Source of the DNA: Lingula anatina
Lineage: Eukaryota; Brachiopoda; Lingulata; Lingulida; Lingulidae
Assembly (NCBI RefSeq): GCF_001039355.2
Contig: NW_019775572.1
Coordinates: forward strand, 231,526-295,525
Reading direction: 5' to 3'
Length of the DNA stretch: 64,000 nt
Part shown: positions 22,203-35,800 of the stretch, piece by piece
Layout of the letters: every line of letters begins with the position of its first letter
Position numbering within the stretch: position 1 is the first letter of the stretch
Position numbers and translations under genes: made by a program
The notes under the pieces: model-generated
The model's database searches: none
Seen by the model: the letters and a program-made list of their open reading frames with translations, nothing else
What the model was told of the DNA's origin: nothing

Positions 22203-24679
22203 GAATCTTTGAACCAAGAACTGGAAGATCTTCAGGAGCACCAGACAGCAATTGAAACAAAGATGCTTAGTTTACACAAAATGCTGTATGTAATGATTTG
22301 GATCATTCCCAGTCCATGCATTAAGACCACTTTCTAAATAAACTCTGTTGATGTGCAATTGTATGGCATGCACATGCACAAACCACATAGTCTAAAATAT
22401 AACTATATAAATAAATAAGAAATAAAATTATGGAAAAAAAAAACATTATAACTAAATAGCTGTAGAAGTAATCTACATAATGAGAAAAAAAAACATTAAA
22501 AAAATTGATTGAATTGTGATTGTCTTATGGTGTTGTTTTCAGCCCCAATCTGCAGTTATTACATACAGACTCTCGTCAGTTATCCAGCATGGTTTCCTTC
22601 ACCTCGACACTGGCGGAAAATGTCAGTGGGAAAGTACGACAGCTAGATCTGGCCAAGGTAGGCATGTACGAAAATCACTCAATAAATCAAACAGCATAAA
22701 CTAATAGAAAAATACCAGCATAAACGCATGGCAGCTAGATCTGGCCAAGGTAGGCATATACGTTAATCACTCAATAAATCAAACAGCATATTAAATGAAT
22801 TTTAAAAAACCTGCATTAATGTACGACAGCTAGATAAATCAAACAGCACAAATTAATAAAAGATATTTGCAGAACATACTCTTGATAAGAAGTGAATTTT
22901 TGTGACACTAGCTGAAAATGTCAGAGAGAAGGTACGACTGCTAGATCTGGCAAAGGTAAGTATACAGGCATGTACAGTTATATCTCAAACATTTCAACAG
23001 CAAACAGTAAATCAAACATCATGAATTAATACCCCCCTTTCCACCCAAACGTGTTGTGCTGGTAATAATCAGTCTTGCAACATTTAGTTTTGTTCCAAAA
23101 TAATCACTGTTAATAGTGTCTGAAAAAAAAAATAGAAAAGTAAAATTTTAAGAAACATGGGGGGTTTGAAACCTTAAGTAACACACCCCCTAAGCATGTT
23201 AAATGTTGAAGTGAAGCAGCTGAGAGAAAGAGAGAAGAGAGGAGAGGTGAGAATTTGAGTTAAAAAAGCCTTTCTTGATGAATAAACATACATTGAATCA
23301 TGTGTGAGTGCATTTGAACTCCAGAGTCATGTCACGGCCTGTATGCAGAGAGTTGAAGATGTGCTGGATCTTAAATTCTGCACTGATGGTGTTCAGACAG
23401 CACTTCAGAATGAAGATTATGAACAGGTTAGTAAAACAGGGTAGGGTTTCATCTTTAGCTTTTCTCCTCACAAAGTCATAATGCACAGTTAGAAGGTACA
23501 AGTAATGTATCTGTAGTCTGTATCTCTAACAGCTAACACATATCAAAATAGTATTTACCAAAATCATTAAGCACATTAAGATGTTTGGAAGGTACATGTA
23601 GTGGAAATGTAATGAGAAGCAAGGACCCAAGTTGCAAATTTTCAATGCATTTCTGACAACTAATGCATGTAGTTATATTATGTCCTTTTTTAAGAAAAGA
23701 AAGAGTGTTATTGCTCATGATCAAAAAAAAGTAGAACAGAACTTTGTATAAAAAGGAAAATTTCGCAACACTGATATTTAGTATAGTTATGGATGAAAGA
23801 ATATTTTTATTGTAGGCAGCAGCTCACATCCATAGGTTCCTGAGTCTGGATGAAAATGTCCTTAGGATGACAGAAGGATCAAATGAAGGTGAGAGACTAT
23901 AAATAGCTGTTCTGGCTGTCCACTATATATGATGGTGCTGCAACTGGGATAACATTCAAGATATAGGAAATAAGATATTGTGTGCTGAATGTTTGTGTGT
24001 GAGTGTGACTGTTTGAAAGTAATTCTCTACTTCAACTCTCTGAGGTAAACATTTCTGTTATAATTGACATCTTCAGAAATGGGTTACAGTGCTTTTTCTT
24101 CCATAATGTTTTAGTTTACTGTGATTATGAAATCCTTATGTGATATATTATTACAAGATCATGTTGTTTTTTTATTGATGTTAAATTGACTTTCTTTGGT
24201 TCCAGGCAGCACACTTGATACATCCTTCCAGTTATTACATGAAGCCGAGTCCAAGCTCAAGAAAATAGTTCACAAAAACTTTGATGCGGCTGTGCATTCC
24301 AAAGATGTAGCATCTGTAGAGAGATTCTTCAAAATATTCCCTCTTATTAATCTTCATGATGAAGGGCTCACCAAATTTTCCAAATACTTGTCAGCCCAGG
24401 TATTGCTTTTTCTTGATTTTTTTTCCCTTTAAGAAATTTTTATGATGATTCTGATTTTAGTTTTTCTTGTTATTATCAAAATAAAGAGGCTAGCAAACTG
24501 AAGGGAATGAACTGTATCTAAGTAAAAACTATATATTTGACCTGTTGATGAATGGGAAATTATTTTTAATAAAGGATAAACTAAAATCTTTTTTGCATTT
24601 AGATATTTTCCTAGTGCATTAGATTGTATCATCAGAGTTATGACAAGGTCATAATTGTTTGAGTTTTGTGCAGTAGTAC

Positions 24680-24731
<52 letters not shown>

Positions 24732-26812
24732 AACAGATTAAAACTGGTACTTTCAGATATCTGAGACAGCTGAGACCAATCTTAATCAAGCTTTAAGTGT
24801 GAAATCCAGTGACAAGCGTTCAACTGTGATCTTTGCTGATACAATCACATTGCTATTTGAGGGTATCGCTAGGGTGGTGGAAATCCACCAGCCCTTAGTG
24901 GAGACATATTATGGTAGGTTTTTAAAAGATCATAATGTAACAAACCCCCAAAGGTGTATAAATAGTGGTAATAGTGTTATAGTGAAGATAATTTGTTTTA
25001 CTTCACATTCACTATCTAATAGTCAACAATTCTTTGTCTTGTTTTAGGTCCTGGAAAGATGTTCCCCTTTATGGCTGCTCTGCAAAAAGAATGCGACAGG
25101 CAGACAAGAAAAATTGTTGAAAAATTCAAGGAGAGTCGTGATTTTACCCGAAAGGTTTGTCAAAAAGGAGACTGTATAATATGCATAGTTATTCCATTAA
25201 CTAATTTCTTTGATTTTTAAGATTTTCTCAATGTTTTTTATAAACATGAAAATCAAACTGATCAAAGGTTACCAGATATGTAATGAATGGAATTAATATG
25301 TTGTTACTTAAGTAATACATTTTTCAATCACAATTCTCAGGGGCAGATCCAGAGATATATTCCTGACACCCTCCAAAATATCTTTGTTGATCCATTCTCC
25401 ATTTTTGACCTTCTTCCGACAGAAAAAATATATACCTGTCAATGTACACTTAAAGACACAGAAAACGGCCTCAATCTGCTTCTTATTCTTTAAAATCTTA
25501 AATTCCAGGTACAAAAAGTTCGACAGAGTTCCATGCCCCGAGCAACAGCAGCAGAAAAGTGAGTGCCTCCCCTTTGTATTTTACAAAACTGGACTTGTTT
25601 ACCACGTTGGCATAAGGGCATCGTTTGCATTGTTCTTAAAATTGTTCTTATAATAACTTTACCTGATGTCATCAAACAATAGGAATTGCTGTTAATATTT
25701 TTATTTTTATTTTTTGCATCATTCAAATCTGTTAGTTAGCTACTTTTAGGTTTTATTAAGACATTGTTTACAACACTATCTTACATGTTGCAAATTTTAT
25801 CTTCTGAAGCTACCTTATTTTACTTTCAGAATAGACCCCAAAGAGTTGGATGTCCTTCTAGCAGAGCTGACCCTCATGAATGCCAGGGCAGAGCTGTACT
25901 TGCGTTTTGTTAGGAGGAGAGTCGTGGTCAGTATTCTGACATCGATCACTCACTTTTGTTCTTATTCAGTTTACCTTCTCAAATTTCCTTATGATGTGGT
26001 CAGTATTCAGACAGTGGAGTCTCACTAAAATTTATTCAGCATGATCTCCCAGATTGAAACTTTTACATTCTCAAACTTTCTTATGTTGCAAGTTGTGGTT
26101 AGTATTTGGTGAAAATGGGAGTTGCATTTACTTTTCAGGGGATGGGCATTCCAATGCCCGCCAAGATTAGATTGTGCTATTTTATTTATACTAAAAAAGT
26201 CTTTTATACAGCATTTTTAGACACTGAAAAAATTGTATGAATTTGCTTTAAAACTAGCATATTTTGACATACTCATTGTTTACCTTTTATTTTACATTTT
26301 ACATGAGTAGCATTTTGAATTGCTTGTCTTGTTCAAACAATGTACTTTGCCCATTTATGTTCAAAAGTTTCTATGTTATTTTCCAGGCTGATGTAGAAGT
26401 GAGTCAAGAGGAAGACAGGACAGGTAAGTTAGATATCTAAATCTACCTGGATGGAGTGTTTTAATAATTGTCTTAAGAGTGGAGATTGGAGAAGCTATTT
26501 CAAACTGAAAAAACTAATTCACCAACATTCAAAAAATGATGAACATAAGTCATCAAAATCACAAGCACTATTCTGAAAAGGAATGACCTTGACATTATAG
26601 TCACTGACAGGGTAGTAACAAATTCAATCTCATTAATATAGAGAAAGTTGCAGAGGTGGATAAGTTTCTCAGTGATTGTGATCTGAGTCGGCTGATGCAG
26701 GAACTGGTGGGGAGTTATATCATGATGGAGGAGTACTTTATGAAGGAGATGGTGGTCAAGGTAAGGGACAGTGTGGTCAATTAGGATTAAACACAGCCAC
26801 TTGCTGGACGAT

Positions 26813-26902
<90 letters not shown>

Positions 26903-29900
26903 TTTTTTTTCCTTATTTATTTCTTCTGGTGAATCACTATGGTATTATGTTATTGTCATCATCATCATCATTTGCTGGTAGCATTTTAGCAAATCCATGC
27001 CTCTGTTAAGATGACCCCTGCTGGAGGGTTGATAAGTAAACTCAAGTCTCAGACCTTGAGTCTCAATTTGAATAAAAATGCTCTTTTGATACCTTTCCTT
27101 TTTTTTTTTCTTCACTGAAAGGACTATATTTGCTCATATAAATTGCTTGTATTCATTTTCCTTACTGGAAATGATCACATTTTTTTTTTCAATATCTGTG
27201 TTGTGATATTTTAAATGACCATTTCAGGCTGTGAAAATGGACACTTATGAAGGTGGTGCTATGACTTCTAGTATGGTGGACGATGCATTTTTCATAGTCA
27301 AGAAATGTGTCAGGTGAGGAGAATGATATTCTGTATTTTACTTACCAGTCATATCTCTATGTCCCAAAAATAATCCTGAAAAGTCCAGCAATTTTATAAC
27401 TTACCATTTAAGATTACACCATATAGTGTCATTCTGTGGTCTTTTTTTATTTATTTATTTATTATTATTTTTTTCCACAAGTAAGGTTCAGAAAATATAA
27501 AAATCAAAATAAATCAAAGCTGCATTTCCTCTGGTTTCCATAATATGAATTGCTTACCTTATTGATATTCACACTGAAATGCTAAACGCAAAACTTACAA
27601 AAGGAAGGAGGCCAGGAGAGAGAGTAGTCTGAATTGGGTTATGATGCAGTGCATCACCTTGCATATTGCACTTATCATGCCAGTCATGGACCGTTCCAAC
27701 CAGGACACAAGCACATGGCATCAACTGCCCACAACTGGGTGGTACAGAATCTCGTGCCAGGGTGCCTTGTCCGGCCTGTTTCTAGTGGGTCCACTCATCT
27801 ATTAAGATGAACCCCCTGCTAGAGGGTTGATGACTTAAGTCTCAGACCTTCCCAAGGGTGCTTGGTACACCCCTAAAGCAAGCATTTTCACCTGACCCAC
27901 CTGTGATTTAAGTGTTTGTCTGTACTTATATATAACTTGCATATAAAGAAATGCAACCAAAATGGGGTGTAATGAAAGAATACATTATGACTTTGTAATG
28001 CTTAAAAATATATGTAAAGAATGATTCTTAGATAACGATTGCCACAAGTTATTAATAAAGTTCTGAGATATTTTTGATAAATTCATTTTATAAAATCTCT
28101 GTTTTATTAAAATAATAGTTAAGATACCTGAAATAGGCATATTTAATTGATTTTTTTTATTGCTGATATCAACCAGAACTGGTGTATGATAGCACCCTGA
28201 CAATTTAAGTCCAAGATTGTTAGGATATAGTTCTCTACAAAATAAACTTATTTACTTATTAATTTATTAATTAATCAATCAATTAATTAATTAACCAATT
28301 AAATAAGTTAGTAATTAACTTATAAAATGTAAAAATGTTAAATGTCTTATTTTACATTGAATATCCATTATGAAAAAAATGACTCATTTATTTCAAGTGC
28401 ACATTTTATCATTTCATTCAGTGCTTTTCAGCAGTAGTAGAATGAGAAATAGAAAATAATTATGATGATTATAAATATTTAAAAGTGAGGAACTGTTCCT
28501 TAATATGTAAATTCTTTTTTTTTTAAAAATATTCTGATAGCAATTTATTTAAGACAGTTTGACTTTTGAACTCGTGTTTATTTACTCCCTCTAATCCATT
28601 TCCACTATTTAAATCCAACATTTCATTTCAGGCGTGCGATGTCTAGCTGTAGTGTTGATGGCGTGTGTGCCATGCTGAATAATGCTTGCACAATGTTGGA
28701 ACAGGACTTCAAAGAGGAGCTACACAGCCGTCTAAAGCTTGGTTTCCCATCTGGGTTTGATCTCACTCAGGCCTATAACTTAGTGCAGTCTAGTATACAG
28801 CAGGGAAAACTACAGAGCTCTGATACAGAAAAAGCTAAGGCGAACTTTCTGGTGAGTGGGATTTCTAAAGCTCCATGGTGTATAGAACTTGCTCTAGAGA
28901 TTATGCTCTAGAGATTATTTCTGTGAAATGAAATTAAGCTTGATGTTAAATTTATGCCAATGGAAAAAAAGCACAAATGAAAAAAAATTGTTCATAAGAT
29001 TTATTCTGCTTGGATGATTTAAAAAAGAATGCGGTAAACAATCTAGCTAATTGTGTGACTGATTTTTTTTCCAGTGCATGTTAAATGACACAGAAGTAAG
29101 CAGTGATTATATACAGACATTAAAGAAAAACCTGCAGGTTTGTTTATTTTAATGCATACCTTAATATTAATTCTGTGTCTGACAAAATTCAATTCTCTTA
29201 TCAAGTATTTTTGTCAGTCTTAGAAATGAGTTATTATTTTGCTGTTAGAAGAAAATAATTTAGTGATATTTAGATGGTTTATAACAGTGTTGTTTAATAA
29301 ATTTATTTTCCAATACTCCATTTAATCAGGCAGAGATCACCAAAGTATTTGGCCATGTACATCAGCACAGTCAAGAAAAACTGGAGGTATGAAGCCACTG
29401 GTGTGGTTCTTGGATGACTTTTCTTTGTTTATTTATATACTTTTCTGTCTTTTCTCTCTAGGATTTTTAAAACAGAATTTGATTTAAAAGGAAATTAAAT
29501 TGATTTACCAACTAAGTTTGTCCCATCCTCTGCCTGTTTTGTAGGTGCATTTGGGATTTTGTAAATTTTCATGTTTTGCCTAGACAATTTTATTTCTCCA
29601 AAATTTCTGTGGGCTTTAATTGATTAAATGTAATTACAATATAATTATTATAAAAAACACTAGACACTCATTTACAAATTAAATATGAGAAGACTTAAGC
29701 ATTCTTTTTTCATTGATATTTCAGAGTTGTCTGTCAGAGCTGGCGTCAGTGTCTAATAAATTCCGAGAGGTGCGAGAGTTTGGCTTCACCCAGCTATACA
29801 GTGCTGCCATTAAACCTCGTATCAAGCCCTGGGTGGACACTTTCTCTGCCACTAGCCACTTAATTGATGATGTGAGTGGATAAAAGAGATTCTTACATGC

Positions 29901-31864
29901 TATTATTATTATTATTATCACTTACAAATGTGTTATGTACATTATAAATCCAGTCTATTTTACTTGAAATGATAAATCTATTATTTCTTTGGCAGGATAG
30001 GGAATGAAATTGATTTTAATTTTTTTTGTTGTTGTTGTTTTGTTTTGTATATTTACTAGCAAATGTGTTGTGCACTTTATAATTAACGTATTTATTTATT
30101 TATTTGATTTGATTTATTTATTTATTTATTTATTTTTTATTATTATTATTTTTTTTTTGGATTGAAGGATTTTGATTGCTGTGGCAGTATAGGGAATGAA
30201 ATGATTGAATTCTTGTTCCATTTCAGGAGGAGTTTACTAACTATGAAGCCAATGACCCCTGGGTCCAGGCCTTCATTGTACAGCTAGATAATCTTCTCAA
30301 TACATTTAAGGTGACAGGAGGCCTGTATTTTGTAATATTTATCAAATTTAAAATTATTAATCATTAAAGCCATTTATTTGCCCTCACTATGAAGACTTGT
30401 GGCAATGTTGCTGTTGCAACCTTATGCGAGATAAGTCAGTAAAATTACTAGGAATTGATTTTTTTTTTTTTTTTTTTGAAATATCTGATTTGGTTTTGCC
30501 CCTTGAAATAGTTTTTTTGTAACATCCTATTTTTGAATTTGTTTCTTTCCAGGCTTCGCTGACAACAGGCAATAATGATACATTTGTGAGTCATGTGACC
30601 ACTGAGGTCACCATACAACTAGAAAAGGCAGTGCTAAAAATGTCTTTCAATAGGGTAAGAAAATTCCATTTATTCATGTTTTTTTTTAACAATGCTTACA
30701 TTTTCCCTTATTGGTAGCAGCAAAATTTCTTCTGCATTTTTTATTATAACATTGCAAAATTATTATACAATTCCTTTGTCCTAATGGTGATTTCCCATTT
30801 CTGTCGTATTGCTTTTTACAGACTCCATTGGTGCAAATAGTAACATTTTAAGTAAGATTAAAATTGTCAAAAAGTTATAGTTGTATGAGAAAAAAATGAA
30901 AAGATAATGTGGTACTTTTGATACAAATTTTCTATTTTTCATTTTTTTTTCTGGGCGCTAAGAGACTGCTATTCTATTCAGAAGATGTGTAATACATCCC
31001 AATATTGACATGCATAGTTAGTACATACATCAAAATACTTATAACCATATTTTAACATTTTTCTTTCAGTTGGGAGGTTTGCAGTTTGACAAGGAGCTCC
31101 GTGCCTTAGTAGGCTACCTCACCTCAGTGACGACATGGACGATACGAGACAAGTTTGCGCGACTCACCCAGATGGCCACGATACTCAACCTTGAGAAGGT
31201 CAGTAGCTGGGGCATAGTTCAGAACAAGTAATCAAGTAAAATAATAGCATGGCTGGGATGTAGTAGAGAATTGACTATAGAGTTAACTTGGTGTTGTTCC
31301 ATTTGGCAGCTTTCAGAAAATCCTTTCATTGTTTTAGCTTTTGACAGAGTATGAAATTCTACAAAAACAATCTATAAGAATATAAAATTTCTCATTAATA
31401 ATTTTTAGGGTGCTGTTAACCATTGTCTGTATTTCAGGTAAATGAAATTCTGGACTACTGGGGTCCTAACTCGGGTCCTCTGACATGGAGGTTGACCCCC
31501 ACCGAGGTCAGGCAGGTCTTGACCCTAAGGTAAACATTGAACTTGTGAAGGACTCATTTGAAAAATATTTAAATAGGAGTGTTTCCAATAATTGTCCAAA
31601 GTAACAGTTGCATGTTTTTTTTTCCTTTTTACAGTAAAAAATGTGAAAAAAGTTTGGATAAGCTAAATTAACACTGACTGTGAGATGCATTCTATTAGTA
31701 TTAGTTTATCTTGCATATTCCCCCAAGGGTAAATATAAAATGTGAAGTAGATGAAACATGAACATTCACATTAACAGTGCAAATTTGTATTCTTAAACCT
31801 GTATGACCTGCATTTTTACAGGGTTGACTTCAGAGGAGATGACATCAAGAGGCTCAAGTTATAG
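22203..31864 (+). CDS. COG4: Conserved oligomeric Golgi complex subunit 4 (N-terminus missing)
   Basis: Twenty-one exons: 22203-22285, 22543-22657, 23325-23426, 23816-23888, 24206-24399, 24757-24913, 25048-25154, 25509-25558, 25830-25926, 26387-26423, 26642-26760, 27228-27313, 28632-28851, 29075-29137, 29330-29386, 29725-29871, 30227-30310, 30553-30654, 31070-31198, 31438-31529, 31822-31864. They total 2157 bp, exactly 718 codons plus TAG, and all phases agree. COG4 is a lobe A subunit of the COG tether in retrograde intra-Golgi vesicle traffic. Landmarks: [113 protein letters not shown], and a C-terminus ending IKRLKL. The arginine of DKFARL and glutamate of TEVRQV, equivalent to human R729 and E764, are kept. 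The first roughly 45 residues would lie left of 22203, in or beyond the gap. The 37-bp exon 26387-26423 covers a divergent linker and is the least certain piece. Confidence 0.97.
22658..22990 (+). repeat. Intronic copies of a COG4 exon end and donor
   Basis: The exon ends CAGCTAGATCTGGCCAAG|GTAGGCATGTACG. About 91 bp on, GCAGCTAGATCTGGCCAAG|GTAGGCATATACG recurs (around 22729-22759), followed by the same CTCAATAAATCAAACAGCAT. A shorter copy (GTACGACAGCTAG then AAATCAAACAGCA) lies near 22820-22848. A fourth copy at 22911-22955 keeps 45 bp of exon-like open sequence ([15 protein letters not shown]) and a consensus GTAAGT donor. The copies descend from the true exon end at 22657. Confidence 0.85.
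24677..24730. repeat. (ATT)n microsatellite before a COG4 acceptor
   Basis: About 18 ATT units end roughly 25 nt upstream of the acceptor of exon 24757-24913. Confidence 0.95.
26815..26902. repeat. (AT)39 then (GT)5 microsatellite
   Basis: A long perfect AT run (26815-26892) followed by a short GT run lies in the COG4 intron after exon 26642-26760. Confidence 0.97.
27006..27060 (+). repeat. Dispersed repeat fragment, copy 1
   Basis: TTAAGATGACCCCTGCTGGA, then GGGTTGATAAGTAAACTCAA and GTCTCAGACCTT, recurs at 27802-27853 with a few changes. Both copies are in the same COG4 intron region. I cannot name the element. Confidence 0.7.
27620..27885 (+). repeat. Probable degenerate mobile-element segment including repeat copy 2
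   Basis: A less AT-rich patch in the intron between exons 27228-27313 and 28632-28851 includes the second copy of the 27006 repeat (27802-27853). It is compositionally distinct from the flanks and has no coding frame. It is possibly a SINE-like remnant, but no promoter boxes or tail were confirmed. Confidence 0.35.
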
Positions 31865-32859
31865 TAGTCGTCAGGGAATATCACTACAGTTCCACATATC
31901 AGTGTCTTGATTCACAAAGTATCCTATGCCGATTTAACAAAATTCTGTTCTGTGATCAGTAAATATCCAGCACTTTATGGATTAGGGTGTCATTGAACTG
32001 TAACAGCCCAGTTAAAGTCTATTATCCCAGTCAGGTTTTGGACACCTCACATCCCAAGTCAGTGTAGGTGCTTCCTCAGGCCTTATAAACAGCTCAGTCA
32101 TTTTCTAACTCAAGCCTCAGATTTGAAAGGACAAATGCCCAAATTAAAGACTCCAGCCCAGCCATGAATTAACTGTCCCAATGTAAAATTACTTTTATCC
32201 CCTTATGTCTGTATGAGCCTGTATAGTCAAGAATGCATTGCTGCCATATAAAAATAACCCATAGGGGGCCTATGTATACTGAGTATATGTTTGAGTAATG
32301 AAATGCTAAGCTTGTGGCAAATAATTCTACCTTGGGGTGGTTAATTTGTGGCTGGAGTCGTTAATTTGTGCATTTGTGTTCCCAAATCTAAGGTTCATGT
32401 AAGGAAACAGCAATAATCAATTATGAGGACAGTACAATAGTCACAGGGCAGTTTGCAGAACTTCAGAAATTTTGTTTGTCTGGTACTGGGGTCCATTGGT
32501 ACCAACTGAATGATCATTGAACCCTGGTATCACAGCACTTTTGTGGCATTTTCCAATGCACAATTTTCTAGCCTTTATTAATACTATTGTGGTACTTTCC
32601 TAGCCTTTCATATTGGCAGAATCCAAGAGTATTTTTTCAAAAAGAGAGATATGTAACTCTTTATAAATTAACAGAGGGTTCAAGGGGCATATTTGTGGAA
32701 GTTATCATATAATGTTGGGGAAGAAAAGTGAATTACTGTTCTTTTACAGCGAGGAAGATTTTTCTATTAAATCATATTCGGTGCAAAAAATGCAAGGCAA
32801 GGGGATTAGATGTGCTTCATTCTGCATAGATGTGTACATAGGTGATTGTAAATAATGTA

Positions 32860-32865
32860 AATAAA
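32860..32865 (+). promoter_or_regulatory. COG4: Probable COG4 polyadenylation signal
   Basis: AATAAA lies 996 nt after the COG4 stop in otherwise non-coding sequence, giving a roughly 1-kb 3' UTR. This is a reasonable candidate without transcript support. Confidence 0.45.
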
Positions 32866-32899
32866 TGCGGTACTGTTGAAAAACTACATTTTGAATCCC

Positions 32900-35800
32900 G
32901 TTATTCATTTTAGCTCACAGATTCCTTGCGCATGTGGTACTAATTGAAACCCACTATTTTTATCTCTAATACTCGTTTTGTTCTTTATTGTTAGACAGGC
33001 TGGTACTTTCTGTTTCAGAACATTATAGACAAGCGTACAAAGCATACAACTTATACACAGTCATGACATGCATTCTCACTTTTTCTTTCGGCCATATGTT
33101 TAGGCATGCATCGGATGTTGTGAATATTTATGGCAACTAGATGGTAGTCATCTCGAGTTCCTTACCCCAACCTTGGAAATTTAGATATAGTCTATTAATA
33201 GTCTAATATTGGGGAGGGTTTTTTATTATTAAACAGTTTGTTGCATTTTCTGTTTCAAAAGAGATATGGAATAAACAATGTAGTGAAAGTGGGTACCTTT
33301 TCAGGATAGGTATCAATAATTGTAATAAAAGAAATAGAGGACTAAAGTAGATATTATCACTTTTGCAGTTAAAGGGATAATAACTGATCGTTTTGGCCAA
33401 AAAATGAATTTTCCTGGAGTAAACAAGTTTCCCATACTTACCAATGGTTAATGAATCCATTTCTACATTCAAAGTTAGTCAATTCTTTTTTTTTTTTTCT
33501 TAAGTTTTTTTTTTTTTTTTGTAATGATGTCTTAAGATATATAGCCATCTATGGAGGTCACGTGGTCCAATGACAAGCTCAGATATCAGAATAATAACTA
33601 TAGCTGCCGTTTTTGGGGTAAAACAGAATATATTCTATTTCTATGGGTTGTTTACAATGTTTTTATTGTGAAATATAGATGTCATACGAAGAGTTATTAT
33701 CCCTTTAAGTCCCAGTATTCCTAGACATCAAAAACTGATTGTCTAGATGTGATCTGAACAACAAACGCATTTGCAAATGGTATACTACTCTTTACTTTAT
33801 TGGTTTTCACGACTTGTGCATCACTGATCATATTGACATAATAAATAAGATAGCTTCACTATAAGGCTGTTTTAACTAGTATGGCATCTAATTACAAACT
33901 TGCAATATTAGCAATGTTGAAGTTGGCAAGATTACAAATAGTAAAGGTTTCTGTACTCTTTTTTTTTTTTCCAGTTATGACAAAACATGTCACAAAAGCT
34001 AGGTAATAAAAACCAAATCTATGTTGCATCTGAGTTTTTGACAACTTAAACAGCATTAAGATCTTAAAAAACCTTAAGTCTGATAAAATATTAGCCGAGA
34101 CTTGGACTAGAAATATAAACGTGAATGTCCTAATTTCACACAATTTTCACTCACCACTTGATACCCCGAGTTTCAAAGCACTGAATTTGACTTCTCTCTC
34201 AATCAAGACATCCCAATATGTGCTTATTTACATATAGAGGTTTGCTGGGATAATTTCCATAAAGAAATCAAGTTCACATCAACCCTCTGAAGCTCGGGGG
34301 TCATTTATGTACAGATCAAAATCAAAAGACCTGAAAATAAATGCACCTTCTGTGGCCATAAAAAGGCTGTGTATTTACACCAGAATAAAAATACTGGCCA
34401 TCAAGAAATACTGTATGACATCCCTGAATCTTGTTTTACCAGTACCAAATCTTTTTCTGTATATGCTGTGGCCATGGGTTATTTATTAGAGCTATATTCT
34501 CTCAGATACTCATACCAAGTTTAACCCATGAGGCAGAGAGCAAAACTGGAATTACTGATGGGATTATAAAGCAATTGTTACACCAAAGGAAAAATATTCC
34601 AATTACTCATAGAGGCTATTAAAGACTCAATCAAATCTCAAGTCTCTACATTTTCGGTTACCTTGCATCCTTTTCTTATCAGCATCCACACATGGCACAA
34701 CTACTACAAAACCAAGAAAAAAATGAAGGAAGACTGCATTATTTCTGGCCTTTTTTTCCTCGACATTTACAAAACATACAGAAAACAATACTTTCCCCTT
34801 TCTTTCATCCATAGTCATCCCTCCAGAAAATAATGGTAATGAAAAACCACTGTGCATTTTGACATCTCACACTATTGAACATCATTCTGCACAACACATA
34901 ACAAGCATCCACATCATGCCAGTATGTGAATCTTTCAGCCTTCAAACTCTCCACATCAAAATCTAACAACAAATAAAACATAACAGCACCATTTCTGCTT
35001 TATCCAAAACAACCCACTTGCAGCAGAAGACTTAAAACGTTAAGTTACAGTGAAAAATACTTCTATCACTTCTGAACATTTAAACCAAGCACATGAGGTA
35101 TTTAAAACGTTTCCATACTTCTACACTCATTCCAGTAAAAAGCAACAAACTAAAACATGAAGAGGCAACATTAAGGGGAAAATGCCTATAAGAGTCCACT
35201 AGGTATCTAAATGTTCAATGATATAATTCAGAAGAGAGCTACAAGCGATATAAGGCAGGTTGGGGGATCTTTCCTGTTTTCATAGAAGACCCAAATTTAC
35301 AGAATTCAAATAGATTTTGTCAATTCTGTATCTAGGAAGTTATGTTAAGGGTTTAACTTTTTTAATTTGTTTCCTACCTAATGACCTACATGTAGATAAT
35401 GGCAAAAATGGAAAGTATGTAAATATGGGGGGGAACTAAAAACTTTTAAAAACAATGCAAAAATGAGAAAAAAAATTTTACAATAAAAATAAAACACAAG
35501 TTATACAATTTAGCTGAATTTGTTTAATGATATCAATTTCATTTGTGTTCAACCCTAAAGCAGACAATTAATCAGTGGCAATAACACCCCCCCCCCCTCT
35601 CCAACCCCTCACTCTTTCACCACTGAAAAACATGCACCACAACCAATTCTCTAGTTAACAAAAACAAAACGAGGCACACACTAATATTCTGAAATATTCC
35701 ACACAGACATTCTTCACACAGGTGACTTTCACCTTTACCTGACAGCAAACTCAGATCCTTGGGGAGAAAAGTATTCATTTTACAGATTAATGGGCAAACT

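Noticed and set aside
25338-25500. Exon-like sequence GGGCAGATCCAGAG... preceded by CTCAG between COG4 exons
   Set aside because: COG4 joins FTRK directly to VQKVRQ with correct phase, so including this would interrupt a conserved segment. There is no donor in the right place.
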